Source: Cytauxzoon felis (taxonomy: Eukaryota; Apicomplexa; Aconoidasida; Piroplasmida; Theileriidae). Taken from it: DNA of 64,000 nucleotides. A model generated the notes under the pieces. That model ran no database searches, was not told the origin of the DNA, and was given only the letters and a program-made list of their open reading frames with translations. A program made the translations under genes and the position numbers. Of this stretch, positions 30,674 to 41,084 are shown one piece after another (the stretch's first letter is position 1; every line of letters begins with the position of its first letter). The DNA lies in assembly GCA_020283715.1 (NCBI GenBank), contig JAIQCW010000044.1:21962-85961 (forward strand). The letters are read 5' to 3'.

Positions 30674-31394
30674 ATGGAGAAGATACAATTGATTACTATA
30701 ATATCATTTGTATTTCTAATTAAAATATCATATGGTATTAATAAAATACCACAGGATAACATAATATTCTTAGATTTACATGGTGAATTAATTATTTATT
30801 ATATTAATATATATATATATATATTATAGATTTTAAAAATTTAAATGAATATGGCAAAGTACTATTAGAAGAATTAGAATTATTTCAAAATAATGTAGCA
30901 GAAAAATTAGCTAGTCGTTTATTGAAAAAATTTGATGAACATGGTTTAACAAAAGATGAACAAGCAAAATTAATACAAACATTTGTACTTTTACAGGTAA
31001 ATTTATTATTATTATTCTTATTAAATATTTATTTTAGACGGATGGTAATCCATCAAAATTTAAAAATTTTCTATTGAAATTAAAAAATGTAGCTGAAACT
31101 ACCGGTAAATCTATACTTACTACAACTATTAAACACGCCGCAACCGGTGGATTAAAAGAAGCTATGCCATATCTAGAACGACTCTTTAAAAATACAATCA
31201 ATAAACTTCCACCCGAAATGAGATCATTAGTCGCACCACTCTTTTTCATCATGTTCGATACACTCTTTGCTAAACTCAAAATCAAAAAACCCGCAGAATT
31301 AACACTAGAACACTTTATGTACGATGGATTAAATAAAAATCAAGCTGAAAAAGCTACCGAAGTCTATAATACACTCTACCATGATGAAGATTAA
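30674..31394 (+). CDS. Secreted helical protein, unknown family
   Basis: Exons 30674-30782, 30830-30996 and 31038-31394 (introns 47 and 41 nt) give 210 aa. MEKIQLITIISFVFLIKISYG is a clear signal peptide. The mature part is alpha-helical and charged: KVLLEELELFQNNVAEKLAS, KKFDEHGLTKDEQAKLIQTF, SKFKNFLLKLKNVAE, PYLERLFKNTINKLPPEMRS and LTLEHFMYDGLNKNQAEKA. There is no Cys and no membrane anchor. In a piroplasm a soluble secreted protein of this kind could be rhoptry-, dense-granule- or vacuole-derived, but I cannot identify it. The tiny introns contain no repeat. Confidence 0.82.
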
Positions 31395-32181
31395 TGATCT
31401 CAATTAAAGAAAACCCACCCTGTCTTTCCACTCGATGTCCAATACAACTCTGTTCCACTCGGCGTGGAGCCTTCTTCCAATTACCTATCTCTAAAGAGTA
31501 TAGCCACTCCCGGAGATCGTGGCGATGTTAACCCGGAAGAACGTATATGTTCAACCCCTAAGAACATGAATTATCTACCCGGAAGATCAAAGAATGTAAA
31601 CCCATAAGAACGAAATATTCAACCCGGAAGAACAAGACCTCAAGTGGAGGTGGATTACCTGGAAGCGATCTATGGGAGCTGGAAGGGGAAGTAAATAGAG
31701 AAGCTGTCTGCAAGACGAAGGAAAGGTGGATTGGACCTCGGGTGCATTAGACATCACTTTAGTTTCCGGTGTCATTTGGTTGTATTTGGGTGTGATATTT
31801 ATGATTTAAATATCATGAGAATGATATGATTTAATTTATATTAGGGGGTACTAAAGATAAATTAGTGGATGTTCGTGTAACTAAGTTATCATCGAGTACC
31901 CGATATCAACTAAATTGAAATGTAGTTATGATTTAATTGAAAAGGAGGTTTTTTAAAAGAGTAATGACAGTTTGAATTTTTTTAAAAGGAAAAAAACCAT
32001 CTTTTTAAATGATTTAATTGACATTTTATGTGTATTAATTGGATAAACTGTCGCTTCATATGAGAATCATCCATTAATACTATTGTAATGTCTAGATTTA
32101 ATTAAAAGTACATTTATTATTTAATAGATTTAATTTATTTATACTTTTGTCTTTATATATTTAAATATTTTTTTCCATCCA
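31395..32181. other. Intergenic region with PIP block
   Basis: 31420-31745 is a PIP block with forward left half (H1 CCACtcggcGTGG, H2 CTCTaaAGAG), five F boxes and a forward right half (CTGGAAG core, H1 GTCTgcaAGAC). At 31851-31906 GGGTACT and AGTACCC form a 7-bp stem around about 42 nt, preceded by an acceptor-like TATATTAG. It may be an unassigned exon (GTKDKLVDVRVTKLSSSTRY) or structured RNA. 31930-32030 has A- and T-runs (AAAAGGAGGTTTTTTAAAAG). Confidence 0.5.
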
Positions 32182-32476
32182 ATGGGCTCCAAGTCATCTG
32201 ATGAAGCATCCAATAGGCTAAAGAGTAAGTTGTATTCTCATATAGTGACTCTCATCCTTATTATTCTAGACGCTACTGTTATTGCTGGCAGTTATCTCCT
32301 GTTCTCAGCAGCTGTATGGGCATTTCTAACAAGTCCAAGGAAACATGAATGGTAATTTACACCTTTTTTACATCTATACACATTAACACAGGGTAGATGT
32401 ATTAATGGACTATTGCAATCATAGAAGATCACAGTACAGCGGAGTTTGGTCTAAGTTTACCAGAAGAAGCCACTAA
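32182..32476 (+). CDS. Small single-pass membrane protein
   Basis: Exons 32182-32224, 32270-32351 and 32392-32476 (introns 45 and 40 nt) give 69 aa. It reads MGSKSSDEASNRLKN, then a hydrophobic segment ATVIAGSYLLFSAAVWAFLT, then a basic/aromatic tail SPRKHEWVDVLMDY ending SKFTRRSH. One membrane span with a short polar N-terminus is typical of accessory subunits of mitochondrial complexes, but identity is not established. It has the same general plan as the tentative gene at 45623-45982. Confidence 0.68.
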
Positions 32477-32897
32477 TAACCGCCTAATCTATTACAAATT
32501 CTATATACATAGAATATCAGTGAAACCTCTACATTCCCACTCGAGGTCTATCCTGCCGTCAGCTCTTCCACATGAGGTCCATCCTGCCGTCAGCTCTTCC
32601 AATTACCTATCTCTAAAGAGTAAAGCCACTCCCAGAGATCGTGGCAATGTTTTGATAGTGATTGGACCACAGGTGGAGACCTCAAGTGGAAGTGGAACAC
32701 CGAGGATGATCTACGGGAATCCTAGGGGAGGTAAATAGAGGAGCCTCCACGGCGAGTGGCAACGTCAAGACGACCTCAGGTGGAGATTGTAGAACCTTCG
32801 AGGTACCCTTACACCCCCTATGTGTAGAGTCTGTTAATCTGTAAGAATGTATATATATAATAATGTGGAATTTAACATAATTTTTTAATAGTTAATA
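32477..32897. repeat. Intergenic PIP block
   Basis: About 32530-32785: two C boxes each with an H1 of the CTGCCGTCAG type, forward left half (H2 CTCTaaAGAG), C boxes, forward right-half core CCGAGGATGATCTACGGGAAT and H1 CCACggcgaGTGG. The remainder is AT-rich leader of the next gene. Confidence 0.85.
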
Positions 32898-33862
32898 ATG
32901 TATACTAATAATAATATCGCAAAAAATTTACTTAACATTTTCGGTAATTTAAATAAAATCAAATCTAAAATCAACACCAATAAAAAAATTATAAACGTCA
33001 ACAAACTACCCTTCAATTACACTAAATACCCTAATATATCATTATACTTTGGTAGTATGTTTATAATATTCCAGGAATGTACCATGCTAACCCTGTCTAC
33101 CGAAGGTCTTCCACTCGCCTCAACCTGAGGTTGGTCTTGCAGACAGCTCTCCACTTGAGGTCCAATCCACCTCTTTTCCACTAGGCGTGGAGCCCCTTCC
33201 AATTACCTATCTCTAAAGAGTAATGCCACTCCCGGAGATCGTGGCGGTGAAGGTAGTGATGGATCATCCATCATGGGAATGATGGAAGATGGTTCTAAGG
33301 ATGTATTGGATGTAACCTCAGGTGGAACCCGCAGCTGATCTCAGGGAAGCGGAGGGGGAAGTAAATAAAAGAGCTGTCTGCAAGACCTACGGTGGAGCAG
33401 AATGGGAGGACTGTAACCTCGAGTGTAATACTCACTACGTTGTATCGACTCTTTATATATCTTTGGTTACATATTACAATTATAGATTGGTATGATTTAT
33501 CATCGGATTGTTTATATTTTGAGGATCGGATGGTATTGATGCGTTTATTGACGAGAGAGCGGATGAGAACTGGTGAAATTCCATTGGATTTTGGTGATAT
33601 TGAGGATGGAACAGTAATGAAATGTGATGTTTTATTTAAAAATTATAAATATTTATATAATGGATCAATAAAACAACTAATTGATCAACTCGATAATTAT
33701 CAAATCAATAATATTGTTATACCTCATATACAAGATGATCATCTAATCAATTTCAATAATACCATAATTTACAACACCATAAATGTAAAAAACCCCATCA
33801 AATTTATATTTTGTGTGGATGATAATGAATTATGGGGATATTATCATGATATATTAAAGTGA
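32898..33862 (+). CDS. Unknown two-exon protein
   Basis: Exons 32898-33051 and 33486-33862, phase 1 junction, 176 aa. The N-terminus is Asn/Lys-rich and could be an organelle-targeting sequence. The second exon begins DWYDLSSDCLYFEDRMVLMR and continues LTRERMRTGEIPLDFGDI.. VMKCDVLFKNY. It ends CVDDNELWGYYHDILK. I do not recognise it. The 434-nt intron contains a complete PIP copy. The stop at 33860-33862 overlaps the 3' end of the minus-strand CS-domain gene by 9 bp. Confidence 0.7.
33090..33430 (+). repeat. PIP block in intron of unknown gene
   Basis: H1 GTCTtgcAGAC alone, then C box, H1 CCACtaggcGTGG, left half (H2 CTCTaaAGAG), a spacer GATGGATCATCCATCATGGG with its own TGGATGATCCATCA-type palindrome, right half and GTCTgcaAGAC. 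The same spacer palindrome occurs in the exonic copy at 2289-2320. Confidence 0.87.
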
Positions 33863-35443
33863 TATTTTTTCAAAGTTCTTGACTTTATCACGAAAGCGTT
33901 TATGAGCCTCTTCCCATGCATCTTTAAAACTAGAATCTTCATTTATACATATAGATTCAATGTCATCCTATTATATAAATATTTACTTCATCTAACATAG
34001 TGAATACTCCAGTTGAGGTCCATCTTGCCGTCAGCTCTCCACCTGAGGTTACAATCCTACTCTCCTCGTCCTGCAGACAGCTTCATCTATTTACCTCCCC
34101 CTCCGCTTCCCAGAGATCAGCTTCGGGTAGTCCACTTGATGTTGCATCTACTAGGATAACCTTTATCATTAGCAAGTTCAGGTGCCTCTTTAATTTCCCC
34201 GAGTTTTTTTACAAGTTCAGTGCTAATTGTACCATCAGAACCTGGATTTATACTATCATATTCCTTTCCAGTAGCTGCATTTGTCCATGTAAGGCCAGGC
34301 TGGCGTTTATACCATCTATTCTTAGTATTATCACCTGCTTGACCTTCCTGAGATAAACATATTAAGAGAGGTTTATTTAGTTCAGGGTTACCACCACTCA
34401 TAGGAAAATATACAAATACGCCTCCATTAGCATTACTTATTGTATGTCCATCACCTGCTAATTCCGAAATTTCAGGTATTACATGATTATATATGGTTAT
34501 ACGGTTTATCTTTTTAGTGTTATCAGGAATTTGATGTTTAAAACCTTTATATTGAGGAGTACCATCTTCTTCTTCATTTACTTCTTGAGGTTGTTCTACT
34601 GCTCGAGGAGTAATACTTTGACCATCAGGAGTTGCTTGGTATAAACTAGTTTCCCCAAGTTTAATTTCATATTTATCTTTGAGACCTTCAAGATGAGTTT
34701 GAATAATAGTACTGGACCTCAAGTGGAACCCGCAGCTGATCTCAGGGAAGCGGAGGGACAACTAAATAAAAGAGCTCCATGCAATGGAAAAGATGGACCT
34801 CAGGTGGAGAGCTGTCTGCAAGACGAAGAGAGGATGGAGTGGAAAGAAGAGTTGGATTGTACCTCAGATGGAGTATTGTTATGTAACAAACCTTGAAGAA
34901 TTTCGGCCACCAGAGTGTGCAGTCTGCGATTTCATTGAGTTTGTGTAGATTAATTTCGATGAATTTTTGGATTTTGGTATTATTGAAGTAGAGTGGTGTA
35001 TTAGGATTATTTTTGACATTTTTAGAAAATTCGTATAATGAATCCCAATCAATTTCTAATTTAATAAGTTCCCAATTCCAATAATTTTCATCAATTTTAA
35101 TTTTAGAATAGAAATCTTTTGATAATATGAGTTGTTTATCATTATAAATCTCTATACTTTGTTCATTGAATTTGATATCAATTTTATTTAAATCTTCATT
35201 AATTTTAATTAAACCTATTAATTCATAACGTGTTTGTGAATATAAATGTGAATATTTAATAACATTTCCATTATTTATACGTTTATACCATAATTTATTT
35301 ATATTTTCTTTAAAATTATAACCATTTTTATCCAATACTACTCCTTCATTATTATTTACTTTAATTACTCTAGGCAATGCTCTATCTACATCTTCATCAT
35401 CTGATACTTGTAGATTATTCCACTTTGAATAATCCAAGACCAT
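33854..35443 (-). CDS. CS/p23-domain co-chaperone-like protein with Cdc37-like N-terminus
   Basis: Exons 35443-34892 and 33967-33854 (phase 0) give 221 aa. The first residues, MVLDYSKWNNLQVSDDEDVD, match the conserved N-terminus of Cdc37 (MVDYSxWDxIEVSDDED), including the Ser that CK2 phosphorylates in that family. Residues about 65-160 look like a CS (p23/NudC) beta-sandwich: SQTRYELIGLIKINEDLNKI, NEQSIEIYNDKQLIL, then YWNWELIKLEIDW. The C-terminal exon is helical and charged (FKDAWEEAHKRFRDKVKNFE). A role as an Hsp90 or client adaptor is inferred. The 924-nt intron contains a PIP-flanked antigen-domain fragment on the same strand. Confidence 0.78.
34005..34865 (-). repeat. PIP-flanked antigen-domain fragment inside a host intron
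   Basis: 34010-34140 holds two C boxes, an H1, and a reversed right half. 34713-34865 holds a right half, H1 CCATgcaATGG and GTCTgcaAGAC. Between them (about 34712-34145, minus strand) lies an open frame encoding a domain closely related to the antigen gene at 21349: GLKDKYEIKL, KGFKHQIPDNTKKINRITIY, NKPLLICLSQE and NRWYKRQPGLTWTN, ending ELANDKGYPS. The fragment starts and stops abruptly at PIP sequence and has no leader or stop of its own. Confidence 0.85.
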
Positions 35444-35711
35444 AATTTTTTTTTAAAATTCGAACATTAAATTAAATTTAAATAGAATTTACATTATAAT
35501 AATAATAATAATAATTTAATCAAAGGATATTCTAAGATTATCTACTACCTTGATCATCTAGTGACCACCGTTGAGTACTAGACGTACCTTGAATTTATTT
35601 TCAAAATATTACAAATGTCAAATTAAATATTAATTATATATAAATGTAAATAGATCGCAATTATATTTTTTTTCAATAAATTTATATTTTATTAAATATA
35701 AAGAAAAAAAA

Positions 35712-36485
35712 ATGTCAATTTATCAACGTGAGGATGATCTAGATAGACTACTAGTACAACTCAATGGTATTTTATTAAAATGTGAATCCTATAGTGGTAA
35801 CACATTAAATGAAAAATATTCTGAAGGTGTTTTAATATATGAAAGAGCCAAATGCGCTGAATCCGCATACATTGAACAAATTGAATCTCTACAATCTAAA
35901 TCTAAAGCTACTCAACTCAAAAAACTCGATGAAAAACAATCACTCATGTATGATCTCAAATCTAAACTCAATGATCTCAAAACTATAATCGATGAACAAC
36001 AATCCGCACTACTCGACCATGGAGATCCAGCACAAAATCTACCATACAGTACCAAACTCATTGTTTGGGGAAATGAACTTCAAGATAAAACACAAGTACG
36101 TCCCAAACGAACATAGCGACTTGAACTGTTGTTAATACTGAGATTTATACACTTATTTCAGGAATCAATAAATCGTATACGTGATTTGACAATAGAATCA
36201 GAGAAGATTGGTGTAGATGTAACAGCAGATTTAGAAGCTCAAAATGAAAGCTTAACTCGTGTAAAATCTACTATAGAAAATGTAGATGAGAATATAATCT
36301 ATGCAAAATATACATTAAAGGCTATTGCCAAGGGCGTTTTAAGAGATAAATTCACCATTATATTAATTTTTATCATTTTTTTATTAATTGGTGGTATTGT
36401 ATTACTCGTTTACGCCAATAAATCCAAAGAAGAAAAAACCAAAGATGCAATCAAACAAGTCATCACAGAATTAGGCACCAAATAA
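35712..36485 (+). CDS. Qb-SNARE (VTI1/NPSN-like), tail-anchored
   Basis: Exons 35712-36095 and 36162-36485 (66-nt intron, phase 0) give 235 aa. The N-terminal Habc-like helices (1-110) contain long heptads: AYIEQIESLQSKSKATQLKK and KLNDLKTIIDEQQSALLD. The SNARE motif is RDLTIESEKIGVDVTADLEA, continuing NESLTRVKSTIENVDENI. The C-terminal anchor is FTIILIFIIFLLIGGIVLLV, followed by an unusual charged luminal tail of about 25 residues (ANKSKEEKTKDAIKQVITEL). It functions in Golgi/endosomal fusion in this family. The IGVDVTADLEAQ block is closer to novel plant SNAREs than to VTI1 proper. No repeats are present. Confidence 0.88.
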
Positions 36486-36529
36486 TTTTTTATCATATTT
36501 ATATACATGCACATAGATGAAGTATAATC

Positions 36530-36996
36530 CGACACTCCACCTGAGGTTACAACCACCTCTGTTCCCACTAGGCGTGGCGCCTCTCCACCTGAGGTCAATC
36601 CTGCCGTCAGCTCTTCTATTTACCTCCCCTTCCAGCTCCCAGAGATCGCTTCCAGGTTATGAGGGTTTTATCAGACTTGTTGAGGAGTATACGAAGGTAT
36701 TGAAGACATCAGGGTGTCATTGTAAACCTAAATTCACACCTATGGGTAATAATAACATAAAAATACGAGGAGCAATAACACAGAGAATGTGTAGAAGATC
36801 ATCCATTAGATGTACACCGTACCCCTGTTGTAAATATGATTATCTAAATCGTTTGAAAGACGGTTATAAGTGCGGTATAAGTCATGTAATGAAATATTTT
36901 TTCGCTGCTTCTAATTGTAAATGCTTGGGGATCACGACTGAAACTAAGGATGCGAAAACTGGTGAGGAAAAACATAAGGCTGAAATACAAGACTAG
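36530..36996 (+). repeat. PIP right half fused to Cys-rich cassette, copy 2
   Basis: 36533-36657 is PIP: C box, H1 CCACtaggcGTGG, C box, H1 CTGCCGTCAG and a reversed right half ending GATCGCTTCCAGG. The Cys-rich frame begins immediately (GTTATGAGGGTTTTATCAGA; FIRLVEEYTKVLKTSGCHCK) and runs to a stop near 36996 with CCKYDYLNRLKDGYKCGISH, MKYFF and NCKCLGIT. It is a fragment: no ATG, no signal peptide. Confidence 0.8.
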
Positions 36997-37662
36997 GATA
37001 AGGCTATTTTTACTCGTAGCTGATCTCAGGGAAGCGAGAGCTAACTAAATAAAGGAGCTGACGGCAGGATTGGTCTAGAGTTAAGAGCTTAAGGTACTGT
37101 AAACATATGGTGTCTAATAAGAATATGGGGTGATAATATCGGGTTGTGGGTATAATTGACGGGATGATTTGATTTAGAATTTTGAATATAAGATTAATCC
37201 CCATTGAATTTTTATTACATAAATGATTATTTCTATTTATTAATATACTTGATGATTTGTAAAATTGTAAAATTACGAAATCACCACATTATGGTGCAAA
37301 TTGTATTTTGTGGTTTTCACATTATTGATTGAAACTTGATTAATCACTCGTTAAAACATTAATATATAATATATTATTTATTTATACACTATTTACAATT
37401 GAAATTACCTATTTTGATAATTTTATGAAATGTAACTATTTATATAAATCTATTACTATATTATATAAGTAGTATACTTCATATCATGTTAGTAGTTATA
37501 TAGTAGTATAAAAAGTATAAATGAGATTATATAAATTAATTTATAGACTGCGATTTATAATTAATCATCAATTATAATTGAAGATTAAATACTAGTGTTT
37601 TTAAAGTTAATAATTATAAATTCAAGACTACAGATTTGTAATTTCCATATTCATATTGAGAT
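36997..37662. other. Intergenic region with a PIP fragment
   Basis: About 37015-37070 is a truncated right half (GCTGATCTCAGGGAAGCG) with AGCTGACGGCAGG. The remaining roughly 590 bp is AT-rich with no visible gene. Confidence 0.6.
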
Positions 37663-40600
37663 TTATACACATTCGAATAAATCAGCAATATATGAAAGTA
37701 TCCATAATGGCATTTGTTGATAGAATTGTTGTAAAAGGTATAAATTGATATCATTACCTTCTAGATTATTAACAAGTATTTGATGTACGATTACTTCAAA
37801 TGCATTGACATTACCAGATAATTTACATTTAACTAATGATTTACCTCTTCTTGGTAATGCTGTTTTGACATCATTTGGTACAGAATTAACCAGTTCACCC
37901 ATTATATAATCATTTTTAATAAATAATTTCAATTCTACAGCTTTATGTAATGCATACATAAATGTATCAACATGTAATTTCGGTAAATTTGGTATAATTT
38001 GATCATTTTTTGCTGTAATTATATCATCATTTAGTGCTTTATTTAATATAAAATTTAATACTGTCGATGCTTTACATAATAATTCAAATGGTTTAATATC
38101 TCTTAATTTTGTACCTTGTACATTATTTTCTTCTTTAATTTGAATTTCACAACTAGAAGCATTAGTATTATCTGCAGAAGTTAGAGTATTTTCTCTATCA
38201 TCTGTAATTACATCAGTTGAATTATTCATATAACCACCAGACATATTACCATATATACTATAACCATCACATCCAGATTTTGATGAAATTTCCGCACCAG
38301 ATGACCAACTACCACCCAAATTTATATCCAAAGAACTATCCTTATCCTGCAAACGACTACCATCAAATATCCATCCATTGTCTTGTATTCCACCCGATGT
38401 CATCCTGCCGTCTCCACCTAAGGTCTTTCCACTAGGCGTGGAGCCTCTTCCACCTGAGGTCGTCCTGCCGTCAGCTCTTCTATTTAATTCCCCCTTCGCT
38501 TCCCTGAGATCAGCTACGGGTACTCCACTTGAGGTTACATCTACTACGATTGAACTTTGTTCTTCCGGGTTGACATATTTTGTTCCTCCGGGTGGAATTC
38601 CAGTTCTTAGGGGTTGAACATCTTCGTTCTTACGGGTTAAAATACCATCTCCACCTACACTTCCGCCACGATCTCTGGGAGTGGCTATACCCTTCAGGGA
38701 TAGGTAATTGGAAGAGCCACCACGGCTAGTGGAACAGAGGTTGGATTGGACCTCAGGTAGAACATTGGTTGTAACATTGTGTGTTATATTATTGTTAGGT
38801 TTAATGATTGATGATTTAAAATTGGGTTCTTTTTTAATTTTTAAAAGATTTTTAATAATTGGCATACCCCAAAGATAAGATAATACAATTAATGAATTAT
38901 TAAGTTTGAATTTATGGAAATTTAATGATTCATATTCTAATAAATCTAAAAATGCAATTAATTTACAAGTTTGTTCATTAATAAGATTAGAATTATATAT
39001 TAATGTCATTTCAATAATTTTTATTACATCTATATTATTATTATTACATTTAATAGTTTTTGGTATATTTTTATTAGATTTACCATCAGTTGCAGCTATT
39101 ATTAATTCCCATACTTCACCTTTAAATAATGGTATACGTTCATATGGTATATATATAATAATATTAGTATTAAACCATAATAATAAATTCATAGTAAATG
39201 ATTCTAAAAATATAAATTTATGTATACCTTTTTGTATACATATACATTCATGTATTACACGATTATCATTTATTTTTAATTTTATTATACATGGTAATCT
39301 AATTAATAATATACATTTACCATCTTCATTATATTTTATTACTGTCATTATTACCTTTCTCATATAATTTGGTACTTTAATTCTAAATTTTTTTATCAAA
39401 TCCATTAATAATTTATTCACATCACAATGTATTATCTCATCAGCTTCAATATCTAATTTTGTCTTTTGATAATTTACAATCACTAATGGACTCTCCATAT
39501 GACGATAATGATCACTCGATACATAATGACAGGCAGGCTCTATATGTAATGATGTACCCAATGATAAATGAAAATCAGAACATTTCGATATCTTTATAGC
39601 ACGATTCTCATAATGATCCTCATACTTATCAAACCAATCCAATACCACATCCGTCAATATCCCACTAGGTGGAAATGTACATATACCTATATTTATACAT
39701 ATTATAAAGAAACATAGTCAACATTCCACTTGAAGTCCATCTTTTCCATTGCATGGAGCTCTTCTATTTACTTCCCCTCGGATTCCCGTAGATCATCCTC
39801 GGTATAAAGTATACCCGGAAGAACAAAGAATAAGGTCTCAAGCTTCGTAGATCACTTTCGAGTAATATATTTTCATTACGTGACTTATACCACATTTATT
39901 TCCATCTTTCAATGTATTGGTTCCATCTTCTCCACAGCATGGGCAATATATCACTGTAAGGTATTCACTATACATCCGTATCCTTTTGCCATTTGCAGAT
40001 CCATGAACATAATAAAACATAGCAATTTTTATCACCTTAGGTACACATTTATAATCACCATTCTTCAACTCCTTCGTATACTCCTCAACTAGTTTGTCAA
40101 ACCCTCATAACCTGGAAGCGATCTACGGGAGCTGGAAGGGGAATTAAATGGAAGAAGCTGTCTGCAAGACGAAGGAAGGTGGAGTAGAGAAGAGGTGGAT
40201 TGAACCACAGGTGGAGTGTTCATTAGTTATTGTATAAAAACGTACCGCAAAGATTTCCGGTGGTATTGAATGAGATGGTGGGCATGACGTATGGTCTTTT
40301 ATATCTTCTACCGCAATTGAGACATCTTTCAACGAATACATTTCCATGTAGTTCTGTGAGTTTTGAGAATTTGATTCCGGAGAGTGCGTGTAATCCATCG
40401 ATATTTTGTGTGATTACGTTTTTAACGATTCCATGATTGAGTAATTCTACGATGGCTAAATGTGCTTCTGATGGTAATGCGAGTACAAATTCAACAGCAT
40501 TTTTTCTTTTTTACCGTAAATAACCATATTATTTTCAGAATTTGTTATTATACAATCACCATCTGTCATACGTTTTCTTTTTTTGGATTGTCTTTTCATT

Positions 40601-40827
40601 ATTGTCCATACACCGGTTGGTCCTCTAAAATCTGGTATACCAGCACCGGTTGATACACCGGCGCCTGTATGTACTACGGTACTTTTAGATGTACATAGGT
40701 ATTCATATAATTTTATTAATTTTGAATTTACATCACTTGGTCTATCAAATAATTGATCTGTACCCAATGGTCCTTTATTATCATTTCTACATAACCTTGA
40801 TGCGTATGATAACGCAGAGGTTGCCAT
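37663..40827 (-). CDS. SIRT6-type (class IV) sirtuin, Sir2B-like, with long C-terminal extension
   Basis: NAD-dependent deacetylase. Exon 1 starts at 40827; a catalytic exon ends at 40246; the last exon is 39686-37663. Motifs in order: VHTGAGVSTGAGIPDFRGPT (NAD site), GVWT, ALPSEAHLAIVELL, ITQNIDGLHALSG (QN and D), TELHGNVFVERC (catalytic His), zinc pairs CLNC and CGIC, GILTDVVLDWFD, FHLSLGTSLHIEP and SPLVIVNYQKTKLD. Order and spacing match SIRT6. A basic insertion (KRQSKKRKRM) follows GVWT. The reading frame changes once at the TTTTTTCTTTTTT run near 40500-40512 between that insertion and NAVEFVLALPSEAH. The last exon extends far past the catalytic domain, as in Plasmodium Sir2B, and contains an in-frame PIP (38388-38765). 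The 559-nt intron hosts a Cys-rich cassette. A role in chromatin is inferred from the family. Confidence 0.88.
38385..38768 (-). repeat. Exonic PIP insertion in sirtuin extension
   Basis: On the minus strand: H1 CCACtagccGTGG, left half with H2 CCCTgaAGGG, four F boxes (one has a TAAGAAC variant), right half ([14 protein letters not shown]), AGCTGACGGCAGG, C box, H1 CCACgcctaGTGG, second C box. Confidence 0.9.
39722..40225 (-). repeat. PIP modules flanking Cys-rich cassette, copy 3, in sirtuin intron
   Basis: 39725-39835 has H1 CCATtgcATGG, a reversed right half with CCTCGG-flanked core and one F box. 40095-40222 has a right half (CTGGAAG core) and GTCTgcaAGAC. Between them, minus strand 40108-39838, is a Cys-rich fragment: LVEEYTKELKNGDYKCVPKV, CPCCGEDGTNTLKDGNKCGI and MKIYY, with a stop. 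The boundary is again CCTGGTTATGAGGG. Confidence 0.82.
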
Positions 40828-41084
40828 TATATAATATGTCTGTCGACAACTCTTTTTTTATCTCACTTCCGCTTCCAGGTATTCCACTTGAGATCAAATG
40901 ACTATACTTCCGCCACGATCTCTGGGAGTGGTTCTACTCTTTAGAGATAAATAATTAGAAGAAGCCTCCACGGCAAGTGGAAGAAGGATGTAACCTAGGT
41001 GGAATGTCGAAGTGGAATAGGATTAGACTTAAGGTGAAGAGCGTATGGTAGAAATAGATGAGAGAAAATGATAATGACGAATTA
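40828..41084 (-). repeat. PIP left half between sirtuin and SUMO-ligase genes
   Basis: About 40870-41000: a trace of a right half (TTCCGCTTCCAGG), then reversed left half (GCCACGATCTCTGGGAGTGG, ACTCTTTAGAGATAAAT) and H1 CCACggcaaGTGG, with degraded C boxes. Confidence 0.8.

Noticed and set aside
31851..31906. tRNA gene suggested by a 7-bp GGGTACT/AGTACCC stem
   Set aside because: The enclosed length is about 42 nt, too short for a tRNA, and no anticodon or T arm is visible.
37663..39657. The 664-codon minus-strand frame as an independent gene starting at TTG 39657
   Set aside because: Its first residues are the sirtuin C-terminal motifs (SLGTSLHIEP, VIVNYQKTKLD), preceded by a splice acceptor, so it is the last exon of the sirtuin.
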